Shown here: one piece after another, positions 11,839 to 23,839 of the stretch | Layout of the letters: each line of letters opens with the position of its first letter | How positions within the stretch are numbered: the first letter of the stretch is position 1 | Assembly: GCA_021234155.1 (NCBI GenBank) | Contig: JAJEKV010000002.1 | Coordinates: forward strand, 40,907,841-40,971,840 | Length of the DNA: 64,000 nucleotides | Direction: 5' to 3' | Source of the DNA: Isoetes taiwanensis | Taxonomy: Eukaryota; Streptophyta; Lycopodiopsida; Isoetales; Isoetaceae | The notes under the pieces: generated by a model | The model's input: the letters and a program-made list of their open reading frames with translations, nothing else | Databases searched by the model: none | What the model was told of the DNA's origin: nothing | Position numbers and translations under genes: made by a program

Positions 11839-14340
11839 TGTGACGAGCCTGCCGAGTTGACCCTCCGGGCAACTCGGGATCTTGTCTGACTTACAACTAG
11901 ATTTATGCACAGGTGAATTTAGGTGAAGAATTAAATCTTCCTTTGCAAATTAAATCCACAGTTTAGGCTCAACAAGCAATCCTGGTTCAGGCATTCAACA
12001 TATTCATAAGCTTTTATATTCCAAGTTCTAACTGAGCAAATCAATAGCTCAAATATTTACAATGTGTTATCAATATCCATGTACAACAACATTGAGCAAA
12101 TCAACAGAAACTGCTAGCTCTAGAATTCAAGCACGATTTCCGGCCACATTGCCCCCATCAACTTGGCCGCCACCTTGCGGGTTCACTGCACATGCACTCA
12201 CTGGGGTTAGTCCTCGTGACTAAGTGGGGATCCCGTAGCTGCTACTGCGTACATAGGAACACTCTGACATCTTGGATAACATACACATGAACAATTCCAA
12301 ATATACAAGAGACTATGGTGCAGTGCTAGACAATGACAACAAAAGAAATATCATAAGAGTCCAGAGCAAAGAACACAAAGCCAAAGTACCAAAACAACAT
12401 AACAAAGCTCCGGGACAATGGGAAGCTCAGCCAGCCTACATGCAGGCCCTGTTAGCAGAGAAATGCCCGGCCAGCTCACATTCCGAGCCCCGTTGGCGGA
12501 GTTGGTGGGGTGAACCTCGTATGCGCATACCCTTCCCAGCCCACGTCTGGCGCTGGAGGACCTCTTACCATGGAGTCACAGGAGTTGACGTACAACCTCA
12601 CCGGGAAGCTACGCCCGTGAGGAGGCCACGCCCGGTGTCACAGAGCATAGATACAAAGAGCACAGATGACATGAGAATGCCGGAGCTACCCAGGCCACCG
12701 AACCTGGAAGTCCGACCCCGGAGGTTCCAAGTACATAACATAATATCACAAGAACAACAGTGGAACAATGCAAAAACCATAACATGTGTGTTCATTAAGA
12801 AATTTATTATAAATGTGCCTAGGTCATACTCTTAGCCTTCGTCGAGGTTGCCCATACAACCTAACCATGTCGAGGTAGCTAGATCGGTGATGAAAACCAT
12901 AATGACAACTCAAATGTTGATGTAGCGTACTCAAACCATTACCCTGGGGGGATGTATCATTAACTCCACAATACGATTTACTTTAAATTCCTTAGCTAGG
13001 CTTCTAATGTTTTATAATTAAAATACCAATATCATAGCTAGGAAATTATTCAAAGACCAATAATGTGGAGTACCCACTTTCTCTGCGGTTCCAACTTAAA
13101 AAGCCTTATGGCCTCATAACTACAACTATCTCATAATACGACAGACAACCGGGTCATGCACCCGGGCTCCATCTTAGATCAAAAGTTCCACCAACTCATT
13201 AGCCTTGGAATTAATAACCTTATAATTAAGTAATTAGTTGATTAAGTATATTCAACCATTAGCGAAGAATGTATGTTCTTACTAGTGATTATTCCGCACA
13301 ACTCTTCATACCCTGTCTCTCTCGCGGGTGCTTGTACCGCTCAATTCACATTCAACCCAATTCCCTCATGGTGTTAATTACCTTTATGTTTTGACATGCA
13401 ATTAAATATTTAATTGACCCCAAAAACCAACAAGATAACAAATCCAAAAACAAAGCAACAAAAAGGCAAAAACCTGGACGTTGAAGTCCGGCACCAACCA
13501 GCTCTGATAGCCATCGATTTGGATCGATTTAGGTTTATTGGTGGCCGAAATTCTTTGATCTGGTCCTAGCTCTGTATTCGAGAGACTTCCGTGGTTTTGA
13601 GCGGTTTCAAAGCGGTTCCCGGGGCTGAAAATTTGCGGGGATGGCGTCTATTATCAGTTCTAAATGCTACAATTCCTCCTTTTACTTCCAATTCCGACCC
13701 TTCTAACCCAAAAACGGCCCATCCTAGACCCAATTAGCCCCTTTTCGGGCACTCCAGAGTCTGCCACAGATGCTCTGTAGAACCTATCCGTGAAATCTCA
13801 ATCCTCTTGATAATTACTATTTATTTCTTTCATGATCCAATCCAATCCTACTGCTTTGATTTAAATACATTTACCCAAAGATATGAATCCCAGAAGCCAT
13901 ACAAATCTTAAGGAGCAATGCTTAAATAATTAATTGACTCAGAGATAAAAAAGCTTATTCACTCCAGATCGTGAATAATTGTTCATTACTTGTAACCCCA
14001 AAGCCTTCATGCTTGAACTCAAGCTGTAGCATATGAAATCTCAACAAATCAGTGAAAACCCCACCTTAAAAGGAAGAACGATTTGATGCCGTTTATGCAA
14101 GCTCTTGCCTCCAGATAGCCTCCTCTGGCTCCTCTGCAACTCAAATCCTTTCTGGAGCTCCTCTATTGCAAAAACTCCTCACGTACCACCAAAAGCCCTC
14201 TTCTATAAATTTTCCTTTTTATAGTTTTGCTTATGTGGATTTGCTTATGTGGATATATGCCATGCATATATCCCAATCTATTAGATATATGCTTTATCTG
14301 CAGTACCAATGCTGCAGTCTTAGGGCCTAGGATCGTTACA
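11839..14340 (-). repeat. 5' LTR of the gag-only element
   Basis: 2502 bp. It matches the LTR at 7859-10353. As the upstream LTR on the minus strand it should hold the promoter, but I could not place a TATA box with confidence. Confidence 0.92.
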
Positions 14341-14346
14341 TAATTG

Positions 14347-17300
14347 TTCCCCTCTTCATGATACTTGAAGCTATTTGAAGGCATCTATTGAGGCTGTGCG
14401 CGATTCCTTTGGCTATACTCCTCTGGAGTTGTTCTCTTTTGCAGTTGTTCTTTGAATCGTCCATCCTTGGGTTCACCAAGTTGCATGCAAGTCCACGTGC
14501 AAGTCATCGGCTCGCCTCGCCTAGTTGCTTCTCCATCGAGCTTCCAAACTTCCTTGTTTGATCCCCTCGATCACGTGGCTTGGACGTTGTCACGTTCCAC
14601 AGTGCTATGCCGTCTTCTTGTCTTGAGGTACCTTCCGGTGGCTTTGATTGTGCTCGTCAGTTTTGATCCTCCTGTTGCCTCTAGGGAGCTCGTGGAAGAA
14701 GTCGGTTGCTAGCACTTCTCCAGCTTTCAGTTCCTGACCTTTGTCCCTCTATGCATGTCGGTCTCTCTGGCAAGTAAAGCATCATGGCTCTCCTCCCTGC
14801 TGGCTATGTTGTCGGGATGATGGATCCTTATATCTGCGCAGCTTGACCCTTGAGTTGAAGAAGTACTTACCTTAGATATACTCTTGTCGTTGAATAGCCT
14901 GGCTATTATCTTGAACTCTCTTTTTGCCGATGGTGCTTCAGTTGCTATCCTTGTCGTTAAGGTGTCGAATGCTTCTATCTTGGGCGTTTGATGTCCCACA
15001 TGCCGGAGATACGATCGGCTTCTTTTCTTTTAATTACTAGTAGGAGTACCTGAGGAAGCCATCACCTAGTTGTTGGAGGCATATCTCCTCGTCGCAGTGC
15101 CTTTCGTAAGTGCATCTCCATCTAATACACGTGTCATAGCGCATCAACCTATATTGCCACAAGGTGGAATTATGGTCGTCGAGATGTTGCCTTCTTAGTT
15201 GGCTCGTTGATGTCGGGGCGTTCCTCCTTCTATTGTTGAAGCCACTCGTGTCATAAGTTCGTCAAGTGTTGCTGCTGCCACAAGAGGTAGTGTTGGGTCC
15301 TGACGATGTCCTGGTGCAGCGCTGATGATCTTGACATGACCGGTGTTGTCTCTTATTCTGACATTGGGTGGACGAGTGGTCTTCTACTTGAGGGCACTTC
15401 CCGAAGTGTTTGGAGTCGAAGGTTTGCTTGGGCTCTGGTCGTTTCTCCCTCGTACTTGCTCTTCCATTTTGATCTTGGGCTATAGTTGTGCTTCCTTGCT
15501 TCCTCATTTGGTAGTCGAAGTGAAGGAGCTTCCAGATCTAAGCGTTAAATTCGTAAAACATGACTCTAAACTCATGTTTCTCCACTATATCTGTGAACGC
15601 CCGAGATATACAATAGACATATATGCATTTACATTGGGATTTTAATTCATCCACTTTTCCAAAACAATTACGAAGATCTACTTAAATGTTTATACTCCTT
15701 TAGGGTTTCCCCCCTCCTAAAGTGTTTGATTCTTCAGTTTTGCTGCCTCTTCTTCGTTCTGGTTGACTCCAGGATTCCTTTGAGATGCTGCTACTATTGT
15801 TGAGCTTCATGTCTGATCCGAGCTGGTCACGCCAAGTTGCGAAGAGTGTTCGTCGATGTGATCCCTTGAAAAAGATGCTCCTCCTTAATGTGTATGTTCG
15901 TCGTGAGGAATGCGGTGACCGCTCAACGTCCCTACATGCGGTGTGTCGTTGCAAGGTTGCCGATGTGCAGTGCCGTTGATCGCTTGAGTAGGATCACCTG
16001 GCTGTTGCAGTCAAGCATTCTTGAATATCTTCGAAGCTCTGAGATCGTGGTCGGTAGGCAGGCATTGTCATTCCTCCGCAGGTTGAATTTCTGAGTGCGA
16101 CTCCTGTTGCTTGGGCTTTGCTTCATTCCGAGGTGCCTCTCCTGTGCCTGGAAGTGTGGTCATCTCCATTGCCCCTACCATGGCTCCTTCTGGTCGCCTT
16201 TGCGTGATTTGTATCTGCTGGCTAGGCCGTCTCCTCCGTCCCTTGGGTCCTATCCATTCGAGTCTCGCACTCCTTGGCTGACGTAGTAAAGTCGTCCTTC
16301 CTTTGGTTTCTAGGTGTTTCTGGGTCCAGAATTCTTGTTTGAGTGGAATATTCTCCTCCTTGATCTTGCCCCTAATGCTGATATAGGCCTTCAAGTTGGA
16401 GATGTTCCTTCCTTGATATGCGTCTCCTCCCCCTCATGGTCTCCTACTTTTTGGAACCGATGAAAGTTCTCCTGCTGGTGCAAGGAGCTGGAAGCTCGTC
16501 CTGGTTAGCCTTAGGTGCTTTGTGGTTGCCTAGCTTGGTTGCTCCTTTTGTTGACGTTGCATGACATTCGCTTGAGCTGCTGGGCTGCAAGGTCGTGGTG
16601 GTCTTCCCTCCGGTTTCTATACGCTCCTGTGTCGCCATGACTTCTCTCTTTGACGGAAGATTATGCCCTCTGGCCTTAGCTCGTGATGCTAACGTGGCAT
16701 CAATGTCTAACGTCTTCCTGCACCTGTATTTTGCTACCTTGCGTTCTTCCATTTGAAACTCATGTACGTCGAGTTGGTGAAGGCGTCGAGATCCTCTTTC
16801 TGATGTGAGCTCGTGGACATGGTAGCCAGGAGGTTGACATCTAGAAAAATTCTTGATGCCGTTGGTTACCAATATTCTTCCCATTTGATGAAGATTGATG
16901 ATAGGCCGGTGGTGTCCTGTTCTACTCATTTGTCAGTTGAGGTGTTTGTCGTTGTGCTTCCCTCTCTTGGGTCTGCCTTTTCGGTCTCCTCTCCTTATCT
17001 GTCTGTACATCGGCTGGGACCTCGATGTCTTCAAGAAGTTGCGTCTCTAGCTCGTCTGTGGCTCTGGCCCTGTACTTCGAAAGCAACGCTCGTATATCCT
17101 AGAGTCTAAGGGTCTACTTGAAGGGCTTTCCTACAACATTTTGGGCTCTATAAGCAAGCAAGATGGCTCGAGCAGCATTACTGGAGACATATCTATAATC
17201 TCCAAGTCTATGGACATTAGGACGTGTGGTATGGCATGAAATGAGGGTTGTTTTGCAAAACCTCCATGATGTTTGAGGCATACTCTAAGGTCCTAGCAAA

Positions 17301-17817
17301 GTTGGTTTGGGGAAGTCCAATCTCTACACATGGAGTGACTTGGGCAGCTCTAGACTCTAGCTCCTTTCTAGGTATCCTGGCAATAGGGAGTGTCAATGTG
17401 GCAGCTATATAAGTCAAACTCTATTAGAAGGACACTGAATTAGGTCAAGGTTTATGCCTTTGGCTCGAGCAGAGGTGATGTATAAACAGTTGGACTTGGG
17501 TTGCTATGCTGAGGTCTAGATGACTATAACAAAGGGGTGTTCTTGAGAACTTCTATCTAGGAGTAAAGCATCAACTTCAAGCCGAGAGCAATACTTGCGA
17601 GGTACTAATGGGATATGCTTCTATTTACAAACAAACCACAGTTTGTGAAAACAATTCAAGGGTTTGAGCAATTTTGGTCATTTTGAGCTGGGGTTTGACA
17701 TTTCTAGCCTAATTTGAGATCATAAATGGATTCTAGGCTGTCTAACGGTCCTATTGCAACAAATTTCAGGCGATTTGGAGCTCTGTATCTCAAGTTATGG
17801 AGGTTCAAAGTTTGGAG
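14347..17817 (-). other. Interior of the 18-kb element, 5' part; no recognised protein
   Basis: The minus strand holds several short frames in different phases (16929-16444, 16394-16068, 15954-15700, 15507-15262, 14999-14727). Their products are basic and rich in Arg, Gln, Ser and Thr. None carries a zinc knuckle, protease DTG, RT YxDD or integrase motif. They may be remains of a gag-like or element-specific protein, or chance frames in GC-richer DNA. I do not assign a function. Confidence 0.5.
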
Positions 17818-18610
17818 GTCTCACACATTGCGCCCAGACCAATAATAAACTTTTCATTTTCGGTCCTGGAGCAACGTGTGAGACATTGGCTCTAAATGGG
17901 TTAAACTTGTCCAATTTGGGTGATATAAGGGTCTAATTCTGCTAGATTCGTCGAGTTAGGCAGAATTGACCCCTTATTTGGTCGATTTGAAGCAGTTTTG
18001 GGCACTTTTGGGGCATGGTCTCACAGCATGGTCTCACACGTTGTGCCCAGACCAATAATGAACTTTTCATTTTCGGTCCTAGCGCGACGTGTGAGACATC
18101 CTCTCGAATTGGCCTAGGATGTCTGTTTTGACTAAAACAAAAGCTAAAACTTACTAACTCAACTTAATTAAGTAACTTCATACACTTATAATTTACTCTA
18201 AAACACTTTGTATTAAACAAAATTTTATCATTTACGAAATTAATAAGGCTCTCCTTTGATATGACTGGCTAAGTGCATATCTTTCTTCATTAGAGTTACT
18301 CCCTTGGCGTGTACTGTGCAGGCTGTCGAATCTTCAAAATGCTGCACTAGTTTTTGCTCTGTTGCTTCTTGAACCTTGGTCTCCTAGTCTCGTTCTGCCC
18401 TCTCCTCTTCTTGTATCTCTCGCCCTATCTGCTCGTACACTTCTTGGGTCTAATATACAAATCTAACTAACTCTTACCTAAAACTCGATCTAGCATGTTA
18501 CCTTTTTAAAATTCATCAAGTATTAAGGTGATTATGGCCTAATGTCTCGCACGATGCGCCCAGGGCAAGACCTAGAGTTTAGGTTTGTGCTCTGGCGCGA
18601 CGTGTGAGAC
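17818..18610 (-). ncRNA. Three repeated hairpins in the leader of the 18-kb element
   Basis: Three units at 17818-17884, 18031-18097 and 18544-18610, each 67 bp, start GTCTCRCAC and end CGTGTGAGAC (AACGTGTGAGAC in the first). The 23-nt arms of each pair with a few mismatches around a loop of about 21 nt; the first two share the loop AATAATRAACTTTTCATTTTC almost exactly. They lie 200-990 bases after the primer site, in the untranslated leader, where retroelements keep packaging and dimerisation signals. That role is inference. Confidence 0.5.
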
Positions 18611-18804
18611 ATTCTTGCCTTAGAAAGATTTGGCTCAACTGTTTTTAGTCTTTTTATGTTCCAATTCGCTTAACTGTTACTAGCTTAGCATATACTACCA
18701 AAAATGAGAAAAAAAAATTCCCACTTTTCGAGGTTTGAGGATCCTATCAAGTTAGTACTACTGGGAGCATGGCCAGTGCTTTGCTCTTGGTCTCAAAGAA
18801 CATT

Positions 18805-18816
18805 GCTCTGATACCA
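18805..18816 (-). promoter_or_regulatory. Primer binding site, initiator tRNA-Met (18-kb element)
   Basis: The minus strand reads TGGTATCAGAGC one base from the 5' LTR that starts at 18818. Confidence 0.9.
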
Positions 18817-18817
18817 C

Positions 18818-20397
18818 TGTGACGTCCCCTACTCATATACGGTGCCCGCACCGTATACAAACAGGAGTTCATCCCCCATACCAGCTCCATACTGATACAG
18901 GGCCCTCCACGTATCACTGCAACCTTGATGAGTTCCAGTGGGAAGAATGAAGGGGTCATTTACCTTGTCTTCCTCAGGGCCTACCTAGCTGCGGAAGCGT
19001 AAACATACATGTCAGTATACAACATCAACATCACATAACCATCTCGAAGGATGGCTCATCACATATCTGCATAGACAAAGATCAGTACATCACATGGGGA
19101 ATCCTACCCAAGGCTCAGACTCAAGGGGATGACTGACGGCTTGGGTCTCCAGAGGTCATTGCAGACAGAATTCATGGCAAATGGATTTGGCTGGCATAAG
19201 AACATGGCTTAGGGTTGTCCACTCCATCCGCCCCTCCTGTGCACACTTTGCAGAGTAGGTTGAAGAGTGTTGGGACCTGACTGTAGCCCGCCGGATGCAT
19301 AGCCAAAGGGGCTATTCCTGGGTTGCATCTCCCCAGTTCCGATGGGGCAGGTAGGGATCACTCCCTCCAGAGATCTACATGCTGACTCAAGGTGACTAGA
19401 GGGCCACTGCCCTTATTCGACTTGAACCCAATGGAGAGTGACGCATCACTCCACGGGTGTCGAGCCCATGCCTTACCCACACTCAGTGGCAAGCCATTAG
19501 ACCTAGTCCACAATGATCCCCGGTAGGCCTTACACACCAGAGGGATCGTTCAAGAGTCAGAACACGAACCTCCTTATAAGCCAGTCTGGCCCCTTCACCC
19601 ACAACCAGGTGTGGCTCTTGTACACAGGCCGAATTTACAGTGTGCTAAAGAGGCTAGCTAGGAGCATCAACTACCAGGCTTTAGGGTCTCTACCCCCCTT
19701 CCCAATACAATGAGTTCACAGAGATACATCATCATACACATCACAAAAGAACTAAAGAACAAGATCTAATCTATATCATAGAGTTAGGTTCTTTAGTTAG
19801 AGCTTGGTATCTAGAGATCTAGATGGCTGCTATGGGCAATTTAATAGGCTAAACCTACTGATTCAATGATTAGAAGACAGTTTAGGCTATTAAATTGACC
19901 AAATACCTGGTCCTTGGCTCGCTCCTCCTGCCCTGAACTCGACCATCCTGCTGAACCGCTTGAATCAAGGAAAACTAATGGTGCAATTCGCTCAGACAGA
20001 GTCTGGGAGGCGGTTTTGACTCCTGGGGCAGCTAAAATAGAGCTCTAGAACCCTATGGACGAAAATGGGCAAGTTAGGGTTTCTCGTATCTAAATAGGCA
20101 AGGGGTTAGGGCTACGGTTTCCAATTATCCCTTTAGGCATGTGGGATAATTGGGAATGGCCCACTTGCCTTTAATGGCTAGGTGGCATAAATGTATCCAC
20201 ATGGAAAGGTGTGCACCTTAATAAATGTGCACATTGGTAAATGTGCACATTAATAAATGCACACACTTTGCAAGTTGCCCCCTAGGGGCTACCCGCTTGG
20301 CTACACATCGGCATACACGTCAGTCGGGGTGGCGTGTACGCATGACGAGGCAGTACAGTATACGTCCTGGGACCGTATACTGTGCTGGAACGTCACA
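18818..20397 (-). repeat. Right LTR (5' LTR) of the 18-kb element
   Basis: 1580 bp with TGTGACG/CGTCACA termini. It is the undisturbed partner of the LTR at 2364 and lacks the MITE. GTGCC follows at 20398-20402. Palindromes near its ends lie at 18836-18857 and 20355-20383. Confidence 0.92.
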
Positions 20398-21528
20398 GTG
20401 CCAAACGTTAAGTGGGAGGTCGTCAGCATGGACTTCATAACAGGGCTCCCAAGGACAGTAAGAGGTAAGGATGCCTTGATGGTCGTGGTCGACAAGTTGT
20501 CGAAGATGGCCCATTTTGTGCCTTGCAGGACCACGGACACAGCCATGGATACGGCAAAGCTCTTCACCAAAGAGATCTTCAGGCTCCATGGCATGCCAAG
20601 GGAAATTATCTCCGACCGAGATCCGAAGTTCATCAGTGCCTTCTGGCAGGACCTCTTCACAACGATTCAGACGAAGCTATCCATGAGCATGACCTATCAT
20701 CCCCAGACGGATGGGCAAACAGAGCGTACCAACAGAATATTGGAGGATATGCTACGAAACTATGTCTGGAACAAGCAAGGTATGTGGGAGGAATTTATTC
20801 ACTTGGTGGAGTTTGCATACAATAGCATCAAGCAGGAATCATCCCAAATGTCGCCGTTCATGATCAACTATGGCTACCAATGCCTAACTCCAGACACTTG
20901 GCACAACCCCGTGTCAAAAGTGGAAGTTTCGCAGCAAATGTTGGGCGACATGCAGCAGCTCGTGGAAGAAGTTCGAGGGTATCTTCTCGCAGCAAGGAGT
21001 CGACAAAAGAGCATCGCCGACAAACATCGGACAGTCAGAGAGTTCCAAGTTGGAGATGATGTATGGCTCAAGATCAAGGTAAAGCAGGTGAAGCTCCGCA
21101 TCGGAAATTGTAAGAAGCTTGCTCCAAGGTGGGCTGGACCCTTCAGAATAATCCAAAGAGTAGGTAACCAATGCTACAAGCTAGACTTGCCAGCACACTT
21201 AAAGATCCACAAAGTCTTCCACGTGAGCTTGCTGAAGAAGCACACTCCCAATCCAGATGAAGTTCTGGACACTCCAACGATGTTGGAAATGACAGAAGAG
21301 CAGATAGAAATAGTTCCAGAACTAATTCTTGATAAAGCGCTCAAGAAAACAAGGAGATCGGAGTTTCTCCAATACTTGGTCAAGTGGAAACACTTGCCGG
21401 TGGAAGACGCGACATGGGTACTTAAAAGAGATCTGATAAAGCAGTACCCACAGTTTATGGAGCAATGGGATGGCAAGGTCATCTCCGAAGAAATCGGCTC
21501 AGGCATGTCGATTTGTGTAGAGTTATAA
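20398..21528 (+). pseudogene. Ty3/gypsy integrase core and chromodomain of the host element
   Basis: The frame resumes as VPNVKWEVVSMDFITGLP. The catalytic triad is complete: D in SMDFITG, D in IISDRDPKF and E in GQTERTNR, with 35 residues between the last two (DDE type). A GPY/F module is seen at RWAGPFRI, then VFHVSLLKKH. A chromodomain closes the protein with FLQYLVKWKHLPVEDATW, keeping the aromatic cage residues. This architecture defines the chromovirus branch of Ty3/gypsy; chromodomains are thought to guide insertion to marked chromatin. The 376 codons are open to the stop at 21526-21528. Codons upstream of 20398 are LTR sequence, not protein. The domain itself looks sound, but its own N-terminal half is 18 kb away, so the gene is broken by insertion. 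Confidence 0.93.
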
Positions 21529-22342
21529 CTTGCATAGTTAAGTATAATCTACGCATGCAACCTATGAGGTATGGGTTGCATGCGTTGTTACCGATGATGA
21601 GACCACTACGGTGATCTCTAGGACGTGGTGTAATGTCAATGTAGGCATGACCGCGGTTCCACTTGGAAAGTCTACTTCTGTCCCACGGAAGTAGATGACC
21701 TCGAGAGATAAGAGGTCATTCAGGAATGCATTGATAGGAAAAGCACCTCTAGTCAATGCCTACGGGGAGGACCCTATCCTTCACGCCCCATATAAGCGAA
21801 GGACCCTATCCTCCACGCTGGGCAACTAAAGGTGTGGGCATGAGCGCTATATAGGCATTATAGGGCGCTGTCTCCACGGCCACAATGGAAGAAGCATCCT
21901 CTTCCTACGCCGGGAGATTAGCCATGCATTCATGTAGATAGTTGCGGTGGTTCCCTTATAACCAAATTTATAAATAATTAAAAATAGTACTAACGTAGTG
22001 TTGAACTGCAGGCCAATGGAGCGCTCCGGAGGGCTAGGAGGTCGAGCTACGAAGACTGCAACACAAATTTTGTTGTAATGTGTTGCAAGGAATGAAGAGT
22101 ACCTCAGAGAATAATTGTATAATGATAAACTAAAACATTATGAGTAATTGTTGTAATAACATGTGAATTGATAAGTATTTGATTGAATAATAGTATAATA
22201 ATGATTACCTTGAGGTAGTCCTAATAAATGTGTAACTATGATAATAGTATAATGTATGCATCAAGTTGATTGCAGGGTAAGAAGATCCCAAGGTGGGGAG
22301 ACCCACGATGCTACGGACAGCATCAATTCAAGGTGGGGAGAA
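21529..22342 (+). other. 3' untranslated region and polypurine tract of the host element
   Basis: No coding frame. It includes the hairpin at 21552-21584 (CGCATGCAACC pairing with GGTTGCATGCG) and matches the 18-kb element's region 4500-5560 in reverse complement. A polypurine tract, AAGGTGGGGAGAA, ends at 22342 directly before the 3' LTR. Confidence 0.8.
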
Positions 22343-23839
22343 TGTGACGTTCCAGTACGATATACGATCTCAAGACGTATACCGTACTGCACCGTCACGC
22401 GTACACGCCACTCCAGTCGACGTGTACGCCGACGTATACCCAAGCAAGGGCACCCTAGGGGGCAACTTGCAAGGGTGCGCACACTTAGCAATGTGCGCAC
22501 TTTAAACCTTTAACCCATTAAAGGCAGACCAAGGGTCATGGAAACCCTAAACCTAACTGAGAGCCTATGTAAGGTAACCAAACCCTAATTCTTCCCCTTT
22601 CGTCCACGAACCTTCCGAGCCCCAGTTCGCGCGCCTGAGGAGTCAAATCCAACTCCCAAGATCTGCCCGTGCGCCCTAGCTCGTCAGATTCTCCTTCCGA
22701 CCGCATCCCCAAGCAGAACAGCGACATGGACGCCTTCGGATCAAGAGGAGTGAACCAGGGATCAGGTATTTAGTCAATTTAATAGCCTAAACCGTATTCC
22801 AGCCATCGAACCAATAGGTTTAGCCTATTAAATTACCCTTAGTAGCCAAGCCGATCCCAAGATTGACCCTAACTAAAGAACCTAACTCTATGATATAGAT
22901 TAGTTCTTACTCTTTATGATGATGTGATGGACGGATGCATTCTGTGGACTCATTGTATTGGGAAGGGGGGTAGAGACTTAACGCTTAGTAGTTGATGCTC
23001 CTAGCTAGTCCCTCTTAGTGCATTACTAGATTCGGCCTGTGTACAAGAACCACACCTGGTTGTGGGTGAAGGGGCCAGACTGGCTCAGAAGGAGGTTCGT
23101 GTTCTGACTCTTGACCGATCCCTCTGGTGTGTAAAGTCTACCGGGGATCAATGTAGACTAGGTCTAATGGCTTGCCATTGAGTGTGGGTAAGGCATGGGC
23201 TCGACACCCGTGGAGTGGTGTTCACTTTCCAGTGGGTTAAGTCGAATAAGGGCAGTGGCCCTCTAGTCACCTTGAGTCAGCATGGAGATCTCTGGTGGGA
23301 GTGATCCCTACCTGCCCCATCGGAACTGGGGAGATGCAACCCAGGAATAGCCCCTTTGGCTATGCATCCGGCGGGCTACAGTCAGGTCCCAACACCCTTC
23401 AACCTACTCTGCAAAGTGTGCACAGGAGGCGCGGATGGAGTGGACAACCCTATGCCATGTTCTCATGCCAGCCAAATCCATTGTCATAATTCTGTCTGCA
23501 ATGAACTCTGGAGACCCAAGCTAGTCAGTCATTCCCTGGAGTCTGAGCCTTGGGTAGGAATCCACTTGTATTGTTCTGATCTTTGTCTCTGCAGATGTTG
23601 ATGTGCCACCCTTCGAGGTGGGTATATGATGATTATGTTACTGACATATATGTTTACGCTTCCGCAGCTAGGTAGGCCCTGAGGGAGACAGGGTAAAATG
23701 ACCCCTTCACTCTTCCCATTGGGACTCGTTACGGGTGCAGTGATATGTGGAGGGCCCTGTATCAGCATGGAGCTGGTATGGGGGATGAACTCCTGTTTGT
23801 ATACGGTGAGCGCACCGTATACGAGTAGGGGACGTCACA
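22343..23839 (+). repeat. 3' LTR of the host Ty3/gypsy element
   Basis: It starts TGTGACGTTCC and ends GGGGACGTCACA, 1497 bp. It is the same family as the LTRs at 2364 and 18818 but in the opposite orientation and visibly more diverged from them than they are from each other. Its 5' partner lies left of the window. Terminal palindromes sit at about 22353-22389 and 23800-23821. Confidence 0.9.

Larger units (their letters stand above)
7853..14346 (-). mobile_element. Complete gag-only (TR-GAG-like) LTR retrotransposon
   Basis: Direct LTRs (7859-10353 and 11839-14340) flank a 1.5-kb interior. The unit is bordered by TAATTG at 7853-7858 and 14341-14346, one base longer than the usual five. A primer site for initiator tRNA-Met lies beside the right LTR (11825-11836) and a purine tract beside the left LTR, so the element reads on the minus strand. 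The interior encodes only a Gag protein. No protease, RT or integrase is present, and the interior is too short for them. It is nested in the 18-kb element and must have been mobilised by enzymes from elsewhere. This matches the published TR-GAG class of non-autonomous plant elements. Confidence 0.9.
2359..20402 (-). mobile_element. 18-kb LARD-like LTR retrotransposon with GTGCC target duplication
   Basis: LTRs at 2364-4442 and 18818-20397 lie in the same orientation and the 5-bp GTGCC flanks the whole unit. A primer site matching initiator tRNA-Met (TGGTATCAGAGC on the minus strand, 18805-18816) sits next to the right LTR. A purine tract sits next to the left LTR. The element therefore reads on the minus strand from 20397 to 2364. 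Removing the nested gag-only element (7853-14340), its interior is about 7.9 kb. I find no RT, RNase H or integrase motifs in that interior, only short basic minus-strand frames. It is best called a large retrotransposon derivative that would depend on proteins supplied in trans. Its LTRs and 3' untranslated region match those of the element it is inserted in. Confidence 0.85.

Noticed and set aside
20257-20397. N-terminal extension of the integrase frame
   Set aside because: This part lies in the right LTR of the 18-kb element; the frame is open there by chance. The protein resumes at 20398.
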